64,000 bases of DNA from Gemmatimonadota bacterium (GTDB taxonomy: Bacteria; Gemmatimonadota; Gemmatimonadetes; Gemmatimonadales; GWC2-71-9): NCBI GenBank assembly GCA_009692185.1, contig SHZT01000002.1, positions 221,455 through 285,454 on the forward strand. Direction: 5' to 3'. Shown here in pieces: positions 7,933-18,539 of this stretch. Every line of letters starts with the position of its first letter. Within the stretch, counting starts at the first letter, position 1. Made by a program: the position numbers and the translations under genes. Under the pieces are notes generated by a model, which saw nothing but the letters and a program-made list of their open reading frames with translations, was not told the DNA's origin and searched no databases.

Positions 7933-8301
7933 TTAAATGACCTCCGGCGCCAGCGACACGATCTTCATGAACTTCTTGTCGCGCAGTTCCCGGGCCACCG
8001 GACCGAAAATGCGGGTCGCCCGCGGTTCTCCCTCGTCGTCGATCAGGACGGCGGCGTTTTCGTCGAACCGGATGTAGCTGCCGTCGCGGCGGCGCGTTTC
8101 CTTGGCGGTGCGTACCACGACCGCCTTGGCCACTTCGCCCTTCTTCACCGCGCCCGTGGGCAGGGCATCCTTGATGGCCACCACCACGATGTCGCCCAGG
8201 CCCGCGTACCGGCGCTTGCTGCCGCCCAGCACGCGAATCACCAGCGCTTTTCGCGCGCCGGAGTTGTCGGCGATCCTGAGTATCGATTCCTGCTGAACCA
8301 T
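7933..8301 (-). CDS. rplN: 50S ribosomal protein L14
   Basis: 122 aa, the canonical length, starting [20 protein letters not shown]. It sits at the subunit interface (bridge B8 region). The [13 protein letters not shown] and FDENAAVLI motifs are present. The start is preceded by GAGGG seven bases upstream, and that sequence lies inside a palindromic repeat (8302-8339). The mobile-looking element therefore seems to supply the ribosome-binding site. Confidence 0.98.
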   Translation of the reverse strand: MVQQESILRIADNSGARKALVIRVLGGSKRRYAGLGDIVVVAIKDALPTGAVKKGEVAKAVVVRTAKETRRRDGSYIRFDENAAVLIDDEGEPRATRIFGPVARELRDKKFMKIVSLAPEVI

Positions 8302-8339
8302 CTAGATCCCTCGCTGCGCTCGGGATGACCGCTTCGCGG
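8302..8339 (-). repeat. REP-like palindrome filling the rplN-rpsQ spacer
   Basis: The whole 38-nt spacer consists of two short inverted repeats. On the mRNA strand a CCGC-GAA-GCGG hairpin comes right after the rpsQ stop, then ATCCC...GGGAT arms enclosing GAGCGCAGCGA. The second half matches the widespread intergenic motif of the form CATCCCGAGCG-CAGCGAGGGATC that I recall from many bacterial genomes. The GAGGG in its 3' arm is 7 nt from the rplN ATG. Confidence 0.75.
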
Positions 8340-8606
8340 TCACTTCGCCCGCGTGACGACTTCGACGACGCGCCACCGCTTGGTCTTGGACAGCGGCCGC
8401 GTCTCCATGATCCTGACCGTGTCGCCCACCTTGGCGTCGGTCTCGTTGTGTGCGTGCACCTTCTTGGTACGCGTGATCTGCTTGCCGTACAGCGGATACG
8501 CGAACTGCCGGGAAAGCAGCACCGTTGCGGTCTTCTGCATCTTGGTGCTCGTCACCACCCCGGTACGCACCTTCCGCCGCGCGCGGTCCACAGTTCCCTC
8601 GGTCAT
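8340..8606 (-). CDS. rpsQ: 30S ribosomal protein S17
   Basis: 88 aa, normal length, OB-fold. It is a primary 16S rRNA-binding protein. Motifs: [20 protein letters not shown], then [36 protein letters not shown]. The start overlaps the rpmC stop by 4 nt (ATGA). The gene downstream, rplN, is separated by the palindromic repeat. Confidence 0.98.
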   Translation of the reverse strand: MTEGTVDRARRKVRTGVVTSTKMQKTATVLLSRQFAYPLYGKQITRTKKVHAHNETDAKVGDTVRIMETRPLSKTKRWRVVEVVTRAK

Positions 8607-8827
8607 GCCTTCGTCCTCTTCTCCCGCAGGATGGTCTTGAGCCGCGCGATATTGCGCCGCACGATCCGGAACTGCGACGAGTTCTCCACCGCCTCGGTGG
8701 CGGACCGGAACGTCAGGCGGAACCGGGCCTCCTCCAGCCGGGCCAGCTCCTCCGCGACTTCTTCGACGGACAGCTCGCGAACCTTCGCGTTGTCCACCGG
8801 CTTGGTCTCCGCATCATGCAGCGCCAT
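8603..8827 (-). CDS. rpmC: 50S ribosomal protein L29
   Basis: 74 aa, a long-alpha-hairpin protein near the exit tunnel that helps form the trigger factor/SRP docking site. The core [29 protein letters not shown] and [14 protein letters not shown] match the family. The first about 14 residues ([14 protein letters not shown]) are a small extension. It overlaps rpsQ by 4 nt and lies 3 nt after rplP. Confidence 0.96.
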   Translation of the reverse strand: MALHDAETKPVDNAKVRELSVEEVAEELARLEEARFRLTFRSATEAVENSSQFRIVRRNIARLKTILREKRTKA

Positions 8828-8830
8828 GGC

Positions 8831-9244
<414 letters not shown>

Positions 9245-9245
9245 C

Positions 9246-9905
9246 TCAGCTCCCCGTGCTGTACGTGCGGCCGCGGGCGTCTTCCACCACTTCGCCCTTG
9301 AAGATCCAGGCCTTCACGCCGATCGTGCCGTACGTCGTCTTCGCCGTCGAGGTCGCGTAGTCCACGTCCGCCCGGAGCGTGTGCAGCGGCACCCGGCCCT
9401 CGTGGTAGCCCTCGGTCCGGGCGATTTCCGCGCCACCCAGCCGGCCGGCGGTCTTGAGCTTGATCCCCTGGGCGCCCATGCGCATCGCGCTCTGCACCGC
9501 GCGCTTCATCGCGCGGCGGAACGACACCCGCTGAGTCAGCTGGTGCGCCACGCTGTCCGCCACCAGCTGGGCGTCCAGCTCGGGCCGCTTGATTTCCTCG
9601 ACGTTGATGCCCACGTCCTTGGACGTGAGCTGGGCCAGCTCATCCCGCAGCTTGTCCACCTCCACGCCGCGCTTGCCGATGACCACGCCGGGCCGGCCGG
9701 TGAATACGGTCACCGTCACCTTGCCCGGTTTCCGCTCGATGTGCACGTCGGAAATCGCGGCGTGCGCGAGGCGGGTCTTGAGGTAGCGCCGGACGAGCTC
9801 GTCTTCCTTGAGGAGTTCCGCGAACTGCTTCTTCGCGAACCAGCGCGAACGCCACGGCTTGATGACGCCGAGCCGGAACCCGTAGGGATGTGTTTTCTGG
9901 CCCAC
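9246..9905 (-). CDS. rpsC: 30S ribosomal protein S3
   Basis: 219 aa from a GTG that overlaps the rplV stop by 1 nt (TAGTG). It forms part of the mRNA entry channel and helicase. It begins [20 protein letters not shown]. The KH domain carries [17 protein letters not shown], and the C-terminal domain has [30 protein letters not shown] and [16 protein letters not shown]. The length is typical. Confidence 0.98.
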   Translation of the reverse strand: MGQKTHPYGFRLGVIKPWRSRWFAKKQFAELLKEDELVRRYLKTRLAHAAISDVHIERKPGKVTVTVFTGRPGVVIGKRGVEVDKLRDELAQLTSKDVGINVEEIKRPELDAQLVADSVAHQLTQRVSFRRAMKRAVQSAMRMGAQGIKLKTAGRLGGAEIARTEGYHEGRVPLHTLRADVDYATSTAKTTYGTIGVKAWIFKGEVVEDARGRTYSTGS

Positions 9906-10261
9906 TACTTGGCCTCCTTGGCCGCCACGCGGATCTCGACCGCGCTGGTACGCTTGTGCAACGGCGTCGCCCGGCCCATGGCCGCGGCGTGGAACCGCTT
10001 GAGCGTGGGACCTTCGTTCACCGCCACGAAGGCGATGAAAAGCTGGTCCACATCGAAGGCCGTGTTGGCCTTGATCGCGTCCTGCTCCGCGTTCGACACC
10101 GCGGACTTGAGCACCTTCTGCAGCTGCCGGGCCGCCCGCTGCTTGGCGAACTTGAGCACGGCATAGGCCTCGTTGACGCCCTTGCCGCGGATCAGGTCCG
10201 CCACCAGCCGGACCTTGCGCGCCGACTGGCGCACGCCCCGCTGAATCGCTCTCGGTGCCAT
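9905..10261 (-). CDS. rplV: 50S ribosomal protein L22
   Basis: 118 aa. L22 lines the nascent-chain exit tunnel with its long beta-hairpin, the site associated with macrolide resistance. Motifs: [26 protein letters not shown] and the hairpin region [27 protein letters not shown]. It lies between rpsS (1 nt upstream) and rpsC (1 nt overlap). Confidence 0.97.
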   Translation of the reverse strand: MAPRAIQRGVRQSARKVRLVADLIRGKGVNEAYAVLKFAKQRAARQLQKVLKSAVSNAEQDAIKANTAFDVDQLFIAFVAVNEGPTLKRFHAAAMGRATPLHKRTSAVEIRVAAKEAK

Positions 10262-10262
10262 G

Positions 10263-10562
10263 CTATTCTTCCGGCGCCGCTTGGGTCTTGGTGTCTTCCG
10301 CCACGCGTGTGCTGTGGCCGCGGAACAGCCGCGTCGCGGCGAACTCGCCCAGCTTGTGCCCCACCATGTTCTCGGTCACGTAGACCGGCACGAACTTGTT
10401 GCCGTTGTGCACGGCGATCGTGTGGCCGACGAAATCCGGCGTGATGGTCGAGCCGCGCGCCCACGTCTTGAACACGCGCTTCTCGTTGCGCTCGTTCAGG
10501 GCGTTGATCTTCTTGAGCAGCGTCGCCTCGACGTACGGGCCCTTTTTTACACTGCGTGGCAT
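10263..10562 (-). CDS. rpsS: 30S ribosomal protein S19
   Basis: 99 aa, normal length. It is a head protein of the small subunit, next to S13. It begins [19 protein letters not shown] and has [40 protein letters not shown], with the GHKLGEFA...TR motif. It lies 13 nt after rplB and 1 nt before rplV. Confidence 0.98.
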   Translation of the reverse strand: MPRSVKKGPYVEATLLKKINALNERNEKRVFKTWARGSTITPDFVGHTIAVHNGNKFVPVYVTENMVGHKLGEFAATRLFRGHSTRVAEDTKTQAAPEE

Positions 10563-10575
10563 GCTGACTCCAACG

Positions 10576-11418
10576 TCATGATTGTGTCGCCTTACCCCGT
10601 TTGCGTCCGCGAACGATCAGCTTCGTGCTCGCCTTCTTCTTGTGGCGCGTCTTCCGGCCTTCCGGCTTGCCCCAGGGACTGACCGGGGGCCGCCCACCGG
10701 AGCTCTTGCCCTCGCCGCCGCCCAGCGGGTGATCCACCGGGTTCTTGGCCACGCCGCGCACGCGGGACCGGCGGCCACGCCAGATATTCTTGCCGGCCTT
10801 GCCGACGCGGATCAGCTCATGCTCGGCGTTGCCGACTTCGCCGATGGTCGCCTGGCAGTCGGCCCGCACCATGCGGATCTCGGTGCTGCGGAGCTTGAGC
10901 GTCACGTACGCGCCTTCTTTCGCCACGACCTGCGCACTGGACCCGGCCGAGCGGCAGAGCTGCGCCTTGCTGCCGGGCTTGAGCTCCACGCAATGAACCG
11001 CGGTGCCCAGCGGGATCTCCGACAGGGGCATGGCATTGCCGTTCCGGATGTCGCTGCCCGGCCCCGACACGACGACGTCACCGACGTGCAGGTCCTTGGG
11101 ATGCAGGATGTAGCGCTTCACGCCGTCGGCGTAGACAATGAGGGCGAGCCGCGCGGTCCGGTTCGGATCGTATTCGATCTCGGTGACCTTCGCGGGAATC
11201 CCCTTCCGCTCGCGGCGGAAGTCGACGATCCGGTACATGCGCTTGTGACCGCCGCCGCGATACCGCACGGTGACGTGTCCCTGGTTGTTCCGGCCGCCCT
11301 GACTCTTGATGGGCTCGACCAGGCTCGGCTCGGGCTCCGATCGCGTGATTTCTGCGAAATCGGATACCGAGCGGAACCGGGTGCCCGCGCTGGTCGGACG
11401 GAATAGCCTGATGCCCAT
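10576..11418 (-). CDS. rplB: 50S ribosomal protein L2
   Basis: 280 aa. It is needed for subunit association and peptidyl transferase assembly. Conserved stretches are [46 protein letters not shown] and, near the catalytic centre, [23 protein letters not shown] containing the key His. The C-terminus is basic ([17 protein letters not shown]). It lies 3 nt after rplW. Confidence 0.98.
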   Translation of the reverse strand: MGIRLFRPTSAGTRFRSVSDFAEITRSEPEPSLVEPIKSQGGRNNQGHVTVRYRGGGHKRMYRIVDFRRERKGIPAKVTEIEYDPNRTARLALIVYADGVKRYILHPKDLHVGDVVVSGPGSDIRNGNAMPLSEIPLGTAVHCVELKPGSKAQLCRSAGSSAQVVAKEGAYVTLKLRSTEIRMVRADCQATIGEVGNAEHELIRVGKAGKNIWRGRRSRVRGVAKNPVDHPLGGGEGKSSGGRPPVSPWGKPEGRKTRHKKKASTKLIVRGRKRGKATQS

Positions 11419-11421
11419 GGT

Positions 11422-11712
11422 TTATCCCTCGAACACGCCCTGAATGGCTTCGCCGTCCTTCAACCGGATCATCGCCTTTTTCCAGCGCGGCCGGATGCCG
11501 TGCGTGCGGCCCCGCGTTTTCACGCGGGAACGCTGGACCAGGGTACGGATATGGACGACGTGCACGCCGAACAAACTCTCGATCGCCGCCCGGATCTCAC
11601 CCTTGGTGGCATCCGGGGCCGCGCGGAACGTGTACTCCTTGCGCGCCATGTAGCTGGCCGATGACTTCTCGGTCACGAGCGGCTGGACGACGACGCGGAA
11701 CCGGTCAGCCAT
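11422..11712 (-). CDS. rplW: 50S ribosomal protein L23
   Basis: 96 aa. It is an exit-tunnel rim protein and docking site for trigger factor and SRP. Motifs: PLVTEKSSASYMARKEYTFRAAPDATKGEIRAAIESLFGVHV and the basic loop VQRSRVKTRGRTHGIRPRWKKAMIRL. The start overlaps the last 8 nt of rplD, so it is probably translationally coupled. Confidence 0.98.
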   Translation of the reverse strand: MADRFRVVVQPLVTEKSSASYMARKEYTFRAAPDATKGEIRAAIESLFGVHVVHIRTLVQRSRVKTRGRTHGIRPRWKKAMIRLKDGEAIQGVFEG

Positions 11713-12493
11713 TGCCGCCCTCCTTATTCTTCTTCGGTTTCGCGGCCGACTTGGCCTTAGGCTTCTTCGCCGCCGGCTTCATCGCCGCCGCCGTGGGCGC
11801 CGGTTTCTTCGCCGCCGCCTTCTTCGCCGCGGCCTTCTTCACTTTCTTTTCCCGCGTCGTGGCCTTGGGCGCCTTGCCGACGATGACCGTGCCGCCGAGC
11901 GCCGCTTCCTCCACCACCACGCCGTCCGCCCACATCAGGTCGTAGGCCGACACGTCACCGAACCGCGTCACCCGCACGCCCGGAATGTTCCGGCCCGAGA
12001 GGTGCACGTTGAGCTGCGCCTCGTGAGTCAGCACCAGGACCTTCTGGCCGGTGAGCTCGAGCTGCTCGAGGATCTCCGCCATCCGGCTGGTCTTGGGCGC
12101 GGGAAAGTCCAGCGCCTCGATCACGTGAATCCGGCCCTCGCTGGCCCGCGCGTTGAACGCGGACTGCCGCGCCAGCCGCTTGACCTTCCGAGGCAGGTTC
12201 GTGCGGTACTTGCGGGGCGTGGGCCCGAAGACCTTGCCGCCGCCGGGCCAGTTGGGCGAACGGCTGGAACCCTGCCGGGCCCGGCCCGTGCCCTTCTGCT
12301 TCCACGGCTTCTGGTTGCCACCCGAGACCTCGCCGCGCGTCTTCGTATCCGCGGTGCCATGGCGCTGGTTGTTGAGGTACGCGCGAACGGCGTGGTACAG
12401 CGCGGGCTGGTTCACCGTGCCGTCGAATTCCTCGGGCAGCGCGTAGCTGCCCTTCTTCTTCGCGGCGGCGGTGTAGTGGTGTGCCTCAAGCAT
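11705..12493 (-). CDS. rplD: 50S ribosomal protein L4 with Lys/Ala-rich C-terminal extension
   Basis: 262 aa; L4 is usually 200-210. The core (residues about 1-213) has the tunnel-loop region [25 protein letters not shown] and the final [19 protein letters not shown]. Residues about 214-262 are Lys/Ala/Pro repeats ([15 protein letters not shown]). L4 represses the S10 operon in E. coli; here that is untested. The start at [14 protein letters not shown] overlaps the rplC stop by 8 nt, which is preferred over a start ten codons upstream inside rplC. Confidence 0.95.
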   Translation of the reverse strand: MLEAHHYTAAAKKKGSYALPEEFDGTVNQPALYHAVRAYLNNQRHGTADTKTRGEVSGGNQKPWKQKGTGRARQGSSRSPNWPGGGKVFGPTPRKYRTNLPRKVKRLARQSAFNARASEGRIHVIEALDFPAPKTSRMAEILEQLELTGQKVLVLTHEAQLNVHLSGRNIPGVRVTRFGDVSAYDLMWADGVVVEEAALGGTVIVGKAPKATTREKKVKKAAAKKAAAKKPAPTAAAMKPAAKKPKAKSAAKPKKNKEGGNG

Positions 12494-13121
12494 ACCGGCT
12501 CCGTGCCGCCTGCTTGCGGACAACCACCGTGCCCGACTTGGGCCCCGGGACGGCGCCCTCGATGAACAGCAGGTGGTTCTCGGCGTCGACCTTCACGACG
12601 GTGAGCCCGACTTCCGTGTGCAACTCGGCGCCCATGTGACCCGGCAGGCGCTTGCCCTTGATCACGCGCGACGGATCGGTACCCGGGCTGATACTGCCCG
12701 GCTTCCGGTGCCGCGTGTTGCCGTGGGTCGCGGGGCCGCCGTGGAAGTGGTAGCGGTGCACGACGCCCTGGAATCCCTTGCCCTTGGTGGTGCCGGCCAC
12801 CTTGACCAGTTCACCGGGCTGGAAGAGCGCGACCGTCACCACGTCGCCGACCTTGGTGCCTTCGGCGACCGGCGAGAACTCGCGGAGCACGCGCGGCGCG
12901 GCCTCGAGCCCGCCGCCCTTGGCGTGCCCGATCATCGCCTTGCTGGCGTGTTTCGTCTTGCGGGCGCCGAACCCCAGCTGGACGGAAATAACGCCGTCTT
13001 CACGGGTGCGGACGCGCACGACTGGGCACGGCCCGGCCTCGATCACGGTGACGGGCGTTGACCGCCCGTCCGCGCCGAACAACCGCGTCATGCCCAGCTT
13101 GCGACCGATGATTCCGTTCAT
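12486..13121 (-). CDS. rplC: 50S ribosomal protein L3
   Basis: 211 aa, normal length. It is one of the first assembly proteins and reaches toward the peptidyl transferase centre. It begins [19 protein letters not shown]. The core shows [35 protein letters not shown] (Gln near FQG is the methylation site in E. coli) and the C-terminal [10 protein letters not shown]. It lies 4 nt after rpsJ. Confidence 0.98.
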   Translation of the reverse strand: MNGIIGRKLGMTRLFGADGRSTPVTVIEAGPCPVVRVRTREDGVISVQLGFGARKTKHASKAMIGHAKGGGLEAAPRVLREFSPVAEGTKVGDVVTVALFQPGELVKVAGTTKGKGFQGVVHRYHFHGGPATHGNTRHRKPGSISPGTDPSRVIKGKRLPGHMGAELHTEVGLTVVKVDAENHLLFIEGAVPGPKSGTVVVRKQAARSRYA

Positions 13122-13125
13122 GCCT

Positions 13126-13434
13126 CTACTCGACCTTGATTTCGACGTCGACGCCGGCCGGGAGATCCAGCTTGGCCAGCGCGTCCACCGTCTGGGACAT
13201 GGAGTCGGTGATGTCGATCAGCCGCTTGTGGGTCTTCAACTCGAACTGCTCGCGGCTCTTCTTGTCCACGTGCGGACTCCGCAGCACGGTCCAGCGCTGC
13301 GTCTTGGTAGGCAGCGGGATCGGCCCCGACACTTTTCCCCCGGTCTTCTCGACCGTGCGCACGATGTCCGCCGCGGCCTGGTCCAGCACCGCGTGGTCGA
13401 AGGCGCGCAATCGGATGCGAATCTGCCCAGCCAT
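13126..13434 (-). CDS. rpsJ: 30S ribosomal protein S10
   Basis: 102 aa, the canonical length. It is also NusE, the partner of NusB and NusG in antitermination. Motifs: [28 protein letters not shown] and [29 protein letters not shown]. The start [10 protein letters not shown] is chosen over a very long open frame on the same strand that continues upstream as an out-of-frame shadow of tuf. The spacer to tuf is only 14 nt, so the str and S10 operons are fused. Confidence 0.98.
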   Translation of the reverse strand: MAGQIRIRLRAFDHAVLDQAAADIVRTVEKTGGKVSGPIPLPTKTQRWTVLRSPHVDKKSREQFELKTHKRLIDITDSMSQTVDALAKLDLPAGVDVEIKVE

Positions 13435-13448
13435 GATGTTCTCCCGTC

Positions 13449-14648
<1,200 letters not shown>

Positions 14649-14667
14649 ACGCTCCTCGGATGTGCGG

Positions 14668-16773
14668 TCAGCCCTTGACTTTGCTGACGATCTCTTCTGC
14701 CTTGGACCTCGGGACCTCTGCGTAATGCGAGAACTGCATGCTGTACACTGCCCGGCCCTGGCTCATCGAGCGCAGGACCGTTGAATACCCGAACATTTCG
14801 CCCAGCGGCGCGCTCGCCCCGATGACCTGCGCCTCGCCCCGCTGCGTCATCCCACCGATTTTCCCGCGCCGGCTGTTCAAGTCGCCCAGCACGTCGCCCA
14901 TGTAGTCGGTCGGCGTCACCACTTCGATATCCATGATGGGCTCCAGCAGCACCGGCTTGGCGGCCCGGCAGGCCTCCTTGAACGCCATGGACCCGGCGAT
15001 CTTGAACGCCATTTCGTTGGAGTCCACGTCGTGGTAGCTCCCGTCGATCAGCTCCACCTTCACGTCCACCACGGGGTAGCCGGCCAGCACGCCGGTATCC
15101 AGCGATTCCCGAATGCCCTGTTCGACCGGCTTGATGTATTCGCGGGGAATGGTGCCGCCCACGACCTTGTCCTCGAAAATGAACCCGGCGCCCACCGGCG
15201 ACGGCTCCATGTTGATGATCACGTGCCCGTACTGGCCGCGCCCGCCCGTCTGCCGGACGAACTTGCCTTCGATGTCTTCCACCCGGTTGCGGATGGTCTC
15301 GCGGTAGGCCACTTGGGGCCGGCCCACGTTCGCGTCGACCCTGAACTCGCGCCGCATGCGTTCCACGATGATCTCGAGGTGGAGCTCGCCCATGCCGGCG
15401 ATGATGACCTGCCCGGTCTCGGCGTCTGACCGCACCACGAACGTCGGGTCTTCCTCGGACAGCTTCATCAGCGCGACGCCCAGCTTGTCCTGGTCGGCCT
15501 TGGTCTTCGGTTCGATCGCCACCGAAATGACCGGCGCCGGGAAACGCATCTTCTCCAGGATGATCGGGTGGTCCTCGTCGCACAGCGTGTCGCCGGTGCG
15601 CGTGTCCTTGAGCCCGATCGCCGCGGCGATGTCGCCCGCGCGTACTTCCTCGATCTCTTCCCGCTTGTTGGCGTGCATCTGCAGCAACCGGCCGATGCGC
15701 TCCTTGCGGTCCTTGCTCGAGTTGTAGATGTACGACCCGCTGCTCAGCACCCCGGAATACACCCGGAAGAACGTGAGCCGGCCCACGTAGGGGTCGGTCG
15801 CGATCTTGAACGCGATCGCGCTGAACGGCTCGTCGTCCGACGCCTTCCGCTCCACGAACGTCTCGTCGTGGTGCAGGGGGTGCCCCTTCATGGGCGCGAT
15901 ATCCGCCGGGCTGGGGAGGTAATCCACCACCGAGTCCAGCAGGTGCTGCACGCCCTTGTTCTTGAACGAAGCGCCGCAGAGGACGGGCACGATGTGCCCC
16001 TTCACCGTGGCCGCCCGGATCGCGTGCCGGATCTCTTCCTCGGTGAGTTCCACCCCGTCGAGGTACTTGGGGAGCAGTTCTTCGTCATGCTCCACCGCCG
16101 CCTCGACCAGGTCGTGCCGCAGCTGCTCGATCTTGTCCTTGAAAACGTCCGGGACCGGGCCTTCGACCCACTTGGCGCCCAGCGACGCCTCGTCAAAAAC
16201 GAGCTCGACCCGGCGCACGACATCGATCAGGCCGGTGAAGAGTTCGCCCGAGCCCAGCGGATACGAGATCGGGTAGGCCTTGGCGCCGAGGCGGTCCTTC
16301 ACCATGGCAAGGCAGCGATCGAAATCGGCGCCGACGCGGTCCATCTTGTTGACGAACACGATGCGCGGCACGCCGTACTTGTCGGCCTGGCGCCAGACCG
16401 TCTCGGTCTGGGGCTCCACGCCGCCCACGGCATCCAGCAGCGTCACCGCGCCGTCCAGCACGCGCAGCGAACGCTCCACTTCCACGGTGAAGTCCACGTG
16501 GCCGGGCGTGTCGATGATATTGATCTGGTAGCGCTGGCCCAGCCGCTCCCACTCGCAGAAGGTGGCCGCGGACGTAATGGTGATGCCGCGCTCCTGCTCC
16601 TGTTCCATCCAGTCCATGGTCGCAGTCCCGTCATGCACCTCGCCGATTTTGTACGTCCGGCCGGTGTAGAACAGGATCCTTTCGGTCGTAGTCGTCTTCC
16701 CGGCATCAATGTGGGCCATGATGCCGATATTACGAACCCGACCAAGTGGAGTTTTCCGCGCCATAACGACCAT
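14668..16773 (-). CDS. fusA: Elongation factor G
   Basis: 701 aa. It is the translocase GTPase of the ribosome. The P-loop AHIDAGKT is at residues 20-27, then DTPGHVDF and [10 protein letters not shown]. Domain IV contains [18 protein letters not shown] and the C-terminal [26 protein letters not shown]. An alternative start three codons in ([10 protein letters not shown]) matches many homologs. The upstream ATG at 16773 is kept because of a weak GAG about 7 nt before it. It lies downstream of rpsG across a 279-nt spacer. Confidence 0.97.
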   Translation of the reverse strand: MVVMARKTPLGRVRNIGIMAHIDAGKTTTTERILFYTGRTYKIGEVHDGTATMDWMEQEQERGITITSAATFCEWERLGQRYQINIIDTPGHVDFTVEVERSLRVLDGAVTLLDAVGGVEPQTETVWRQADKYGVPRIVFVNKMDRVGADFDRCLAMVKDRLGAKAYPISYPLGSGELFTGLIDVVRRVELVFDEASLGAKWVEGPVPDVFKDKIEQLRHDLVEAAVEHDEELLPKYLDGVELTEEEIRHAIRAATVKGHIVPVLCGASFKNKGVQHLLDSVVDYLPSPADIAPMKGHPLHHDETFVERKASDDEPFSAIAFKIATDPYVGRLTFFRVYSGVLSSGSYIYNSSKDRKERIGRLLQMHANKREEIEEVRAGDIAAAIGLKDTRTGDTLCDEDHPIILEKMRFPAPVISVAIEPKTKADQDKLGVALMKLSEEDPTFVVRSDAETGQVIIAGMGELHLEIIVERMRREFRVDANVGRPQVAYRETIRNRVEDIEGKFVRQTGGRGQYGHVIINMEPSPVGAGFIFEDKVVGGTIPREYIKPVEQGIRESLDTGVLAGYPVVDVKVELIDGSYHDVDSNEMAFKIAGSMAFKEACRAAKPVLLEPIMDIEVVTPTDYMGDVLGDLNSRRGKIGGMTQRGEAQVIGASAPLGEMFGYSTVLRSMSQGRAVYSMQFSHYAEVPRSKAEEIVSKVKG

Positions 16774-16983
16774 TCGTCTCGTTTCCCAGTTGCCGCAGAT
16801 TGCGCTGAACGAGCGCTCATCCGCGGTGTTTCAGTTTTTTCTGCGACATCAGCGGCAGCTAAAAAGCGGGGCGACCGTCGTCCGTGTGCTTCGGACAGGT
16901 ATCGCTCCGCGCTCATCCGGGGGCTTTCGGCCCCCTGCGACGGGGGATCCCTTGGTACAGGGTCCCGAAATTGTCTGTTTGTA

Positions 16984-17050
16984 CAGTGAGAAGTGAGACG
17001 TGAGAAGTGAGAAGACGGTCTTCTTACTTCTTATTTCCTACCTCTTACTG
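16984..17050 (-). repeat. Imperfect palindrome after rpsG (GAGAAGTGAG-type)
   Basis: 67 bp. A 33-nt left arm made of GTGAGAA-like units (16984-17016), one central base, then a 33-nt right arm (17018-17050). 25 of 33 positions are complementary, and many of the rest would be G-U wobbles in RNA. On the mRNA strand the arm nearest rpsG is purine-rich and starts 2 nt after the rpsG stop. There is no terminal T-run. The rest of the 16774-17052 spacer shows no gene; it may hold a fusA promoter, but I could not assign one. Confidence 0.85.
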
Positions 17051-17052
17051 GG

Positions 17053-17523
17053 TTACCACCGGTAATGCGCGAAAGCGCGATTCGCTTCCGCCATCCGGTG
17101 GGTGTCTTCTTTCTTCTTGATGACGTTGCCCTCGCCCTTCGACGCGAGCATCAACTCGGCGGCCAACCGCTCCGCCATGTCTTTCTCGCTGCGGGAGCGC
17201 GAATACTCCAGGATCCACCGCATCGCCAGCGCCGTCCGCCGCTCGGGGCGGACTTCCACCGGCACCTGGTACGTCGCGCCACCCACCCGCCGGCTTTTCA
17301 CTTCCAGCGTCGGCTTGGCGTTGTTGAGCGCCTGCTTGAACACGTTGACGCCGGGCTGACCCGTGCGCTGTTCGATGAGATCCATGGCCTTGTAGAAGAT
17401 CCCTTCGGACAGTGACTTCTTGCCTTGGTACATCAGCACGTTCATGAACTTCGAGACCGTCTGGCTGTCGTAGCGTGGGTCGGGCGGAACCGGCCGCTTG
17501 ACCGCGGACTTGCGGCGGCTCAC
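17053..17523 (-). CDS. rpsG: 30S ribosomal protein S7
   Basis: 156 aa, the canonical length, GTG start. It nucleates the 30S head and contacts E-site tRNA. It begins [21 protein letters not shown], with [22 protein letters not shown] and [20 protein letters not shown]. The GTG overlaps the rpsL stop (GTGA). A long palindrome directly follows the stop. Confidence 0.98.
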   Translation of the reverse strand: MSRRKSAVKRPVPPDPRYDSQTVSKFMNVLMYQGKKSLSEGIFYKAMDLIEQRTGQPGVNVFKQALNNAKPTLEVKSRRVGGATYQVPVEVRPERRTALAMRWILEYSRSRSEKDMAERLAAELMLASKGEGNVIKKKEDTHRMAEANRAFAHYRW

Positions 17524-17891
17524 TTCGGCCTCTTGGCGCCGTACTTCGAGCGCGACTGCTTCCGGTCGTTGACGCCCGCCGCATCCAGCGTGCCGCGCAC
17601 GATGTGATAGCGGACGCCCGGCAAATCCTTCACGCGGCCACCCCGGATCAGCACGATGCTGTGTTCCTGCAAATTGTGCCCCTCACCCGGGATGTAGCTC
17701 GTCACTTCAAATCCGTTGGTCAGCCGCACGCGGGCCACCTTGCGAAGCGCCGAGTTGGGCTTCTTCGGCGTGGTGGTGTAGACGCGCGTGCAGACACCGC
17801 GTTTCTGCGGGTTTCCCCGGAGCGCCGGCGCTTTCTCTTTCGCTGCAACACTTTTCCGCCCTTGGCGGACCAGCTGATTGATCGTCGGCAT
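17520..17891 (-). CDS. rpsL: 30S ribosomal protein S12
   Basis: 123 aa, the canonical length. It is a decoding-centre protein. It begins [15 protein letters not shown] and contains [19 protein letters not shown], with Lys at the position usually changed in streptomycin resistance, and the second loop [28 protein letters not shown]. By sequence it looks drug-sensitive. It is the first gene of the str-S10-spc block, about 60 nt downstream of a likely promoter. Confidence 0.98.
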   Translation of the reverse strand: MPTINQLVRQGRKSVAAKEKAPALRGNPQKRGVCTRVYTTTPKKPNSALRKVARVRLTNGFEVTSYIPGEGHNLQEHSIVLIRGGRVKDLPGVRYHIVRGTLDAAGVNDRKQSRSKYGAKRPK

Positions 17892-17960
17892 TAACCACTA
17901 GGTTCGGCGCCAAACCAGCAATAGTGAGGCGCAGCACAAAAAGTTCGGGACAGACTGGGA

Positions 17961-17989
17961 AAGGTAGAGAGGGTATACACTTGGGTCAA
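17961..17989 (-). promoter_or_regulatory. Candidate promoter of the str-S10-spc operon
   Basis: On the minus strand: -35 TTGACC (17984-17989), a 17-bp spacer, -10 TACCTT (17961-17966). Predicted start is near 17954, giving a leader of about 60 nt before the rpsL ATG. The remainder of the 17892-18148 spacer holds a degenerate palindrome at 18004-18025 and nothing else I can assign. Confidence 0.65.
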
Positions 17990-18003
17990 CCCTCACCCCT
18001 GAT

Positions 18004-18025
18004 CCATCTCCGTTACGGGAGAGGG
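18004..18025. repeat. Degenerate CCCTCTCCC/GGGAGAGGG palindrome
   Basis: The right arm GGGAGAGGG (18017-18025) is identical to that at 22470-22478. The left arm (CCATCTCC) is decayed. The loop is GTTAC. This looks like an old copy of a dispersed REP-like hairpin. Confidence 0.55.
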
Positions 18026-18148
18026 GGACTACGACCCAGCGGCCGGCCTTGGAAGACGCATTCTGCCGAACGTTCAATCGCTGCGAATCGCGTAAGTTCG
18101 ATGCGTCCTGTATAAGATGATACGGAACTGGCTTACCGGGGTGTTACC

Positions 18149-18532
18149 GTGACCGACATGGGACTCTTTCGCACCACTATCGAGGTCAGGAACTGGGAGC
18201 GGCAGGGGTCGTGGCGAGCCTTGCCGGAAACGCTGGTGGATACCGGCAGCGAGTTCACCTGGATTCCGCGGACCGTACTAGAGGAACTTGGCGTCGCCCC
18301 CCAACGGAAGCAGGGCTTCCTGGTTGCTGACGGGCGCAGGATTGACCGGGATATCGGCTACGCGCTGGTGAGGGCGGGAGGGTCGGAGGCGCCGGACCTG
18401 GTCGTGTTTGCCGAGCAAGGCGACATGAGCCTGCTCGGCGCCCATTCGCTTGAAGGGCTGAATCTCAAGATTGATCCGGTAAGGAAGGAACTGGTCCCTG
18501 CGGGTCCAGTGATTGCCGCCGTGGCGGCGTAG
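18149..18532 (+). CDS. Retropepsin-like (clan AA) aspartic protease family protein
   Basis: 127 aa. The active-site signature of pepsin/retropepsin folds is present once: ETLVDTGSEFTWIP (Asp-Thr-Gly at about residues 31-33), followed by a second-half motif MSLLGAHSLEGLNLKIDP typical of single-domain members that act as dimers. No signal peptide is seen, so it is probably cytosolic. The GTG at 18149 gives the longest product; an ATG three codons later (MGLFRTTIEV) is equally likely. Substrate unknown. It lies divergently from rpsL and directly before an uncharacterised gene, which may be cotranscribed. Confidence 0.8.
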   Translation: MTDMGLFRTTIEVRNWERQGSWRALPETLVDTGSEFTWIPRTVLEELGVAPQRKQGFLVADGRRIDRDIGYALVRAGGSEAPDLVVFAEQGDMSLLGAHSLEGLNLKIDPVRKELVPAGPVIAAVAA

Positions 18533-18539
18533 CCCCGCA

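Noticed and set aside
17892-18148. Small gene in the spacer between rpsL and the aspartic protease-like gene
   Set aside because: The only open frame there (17924-18115) has Arg/Ser-rich shadow composition and covers the palindrome and promoter.
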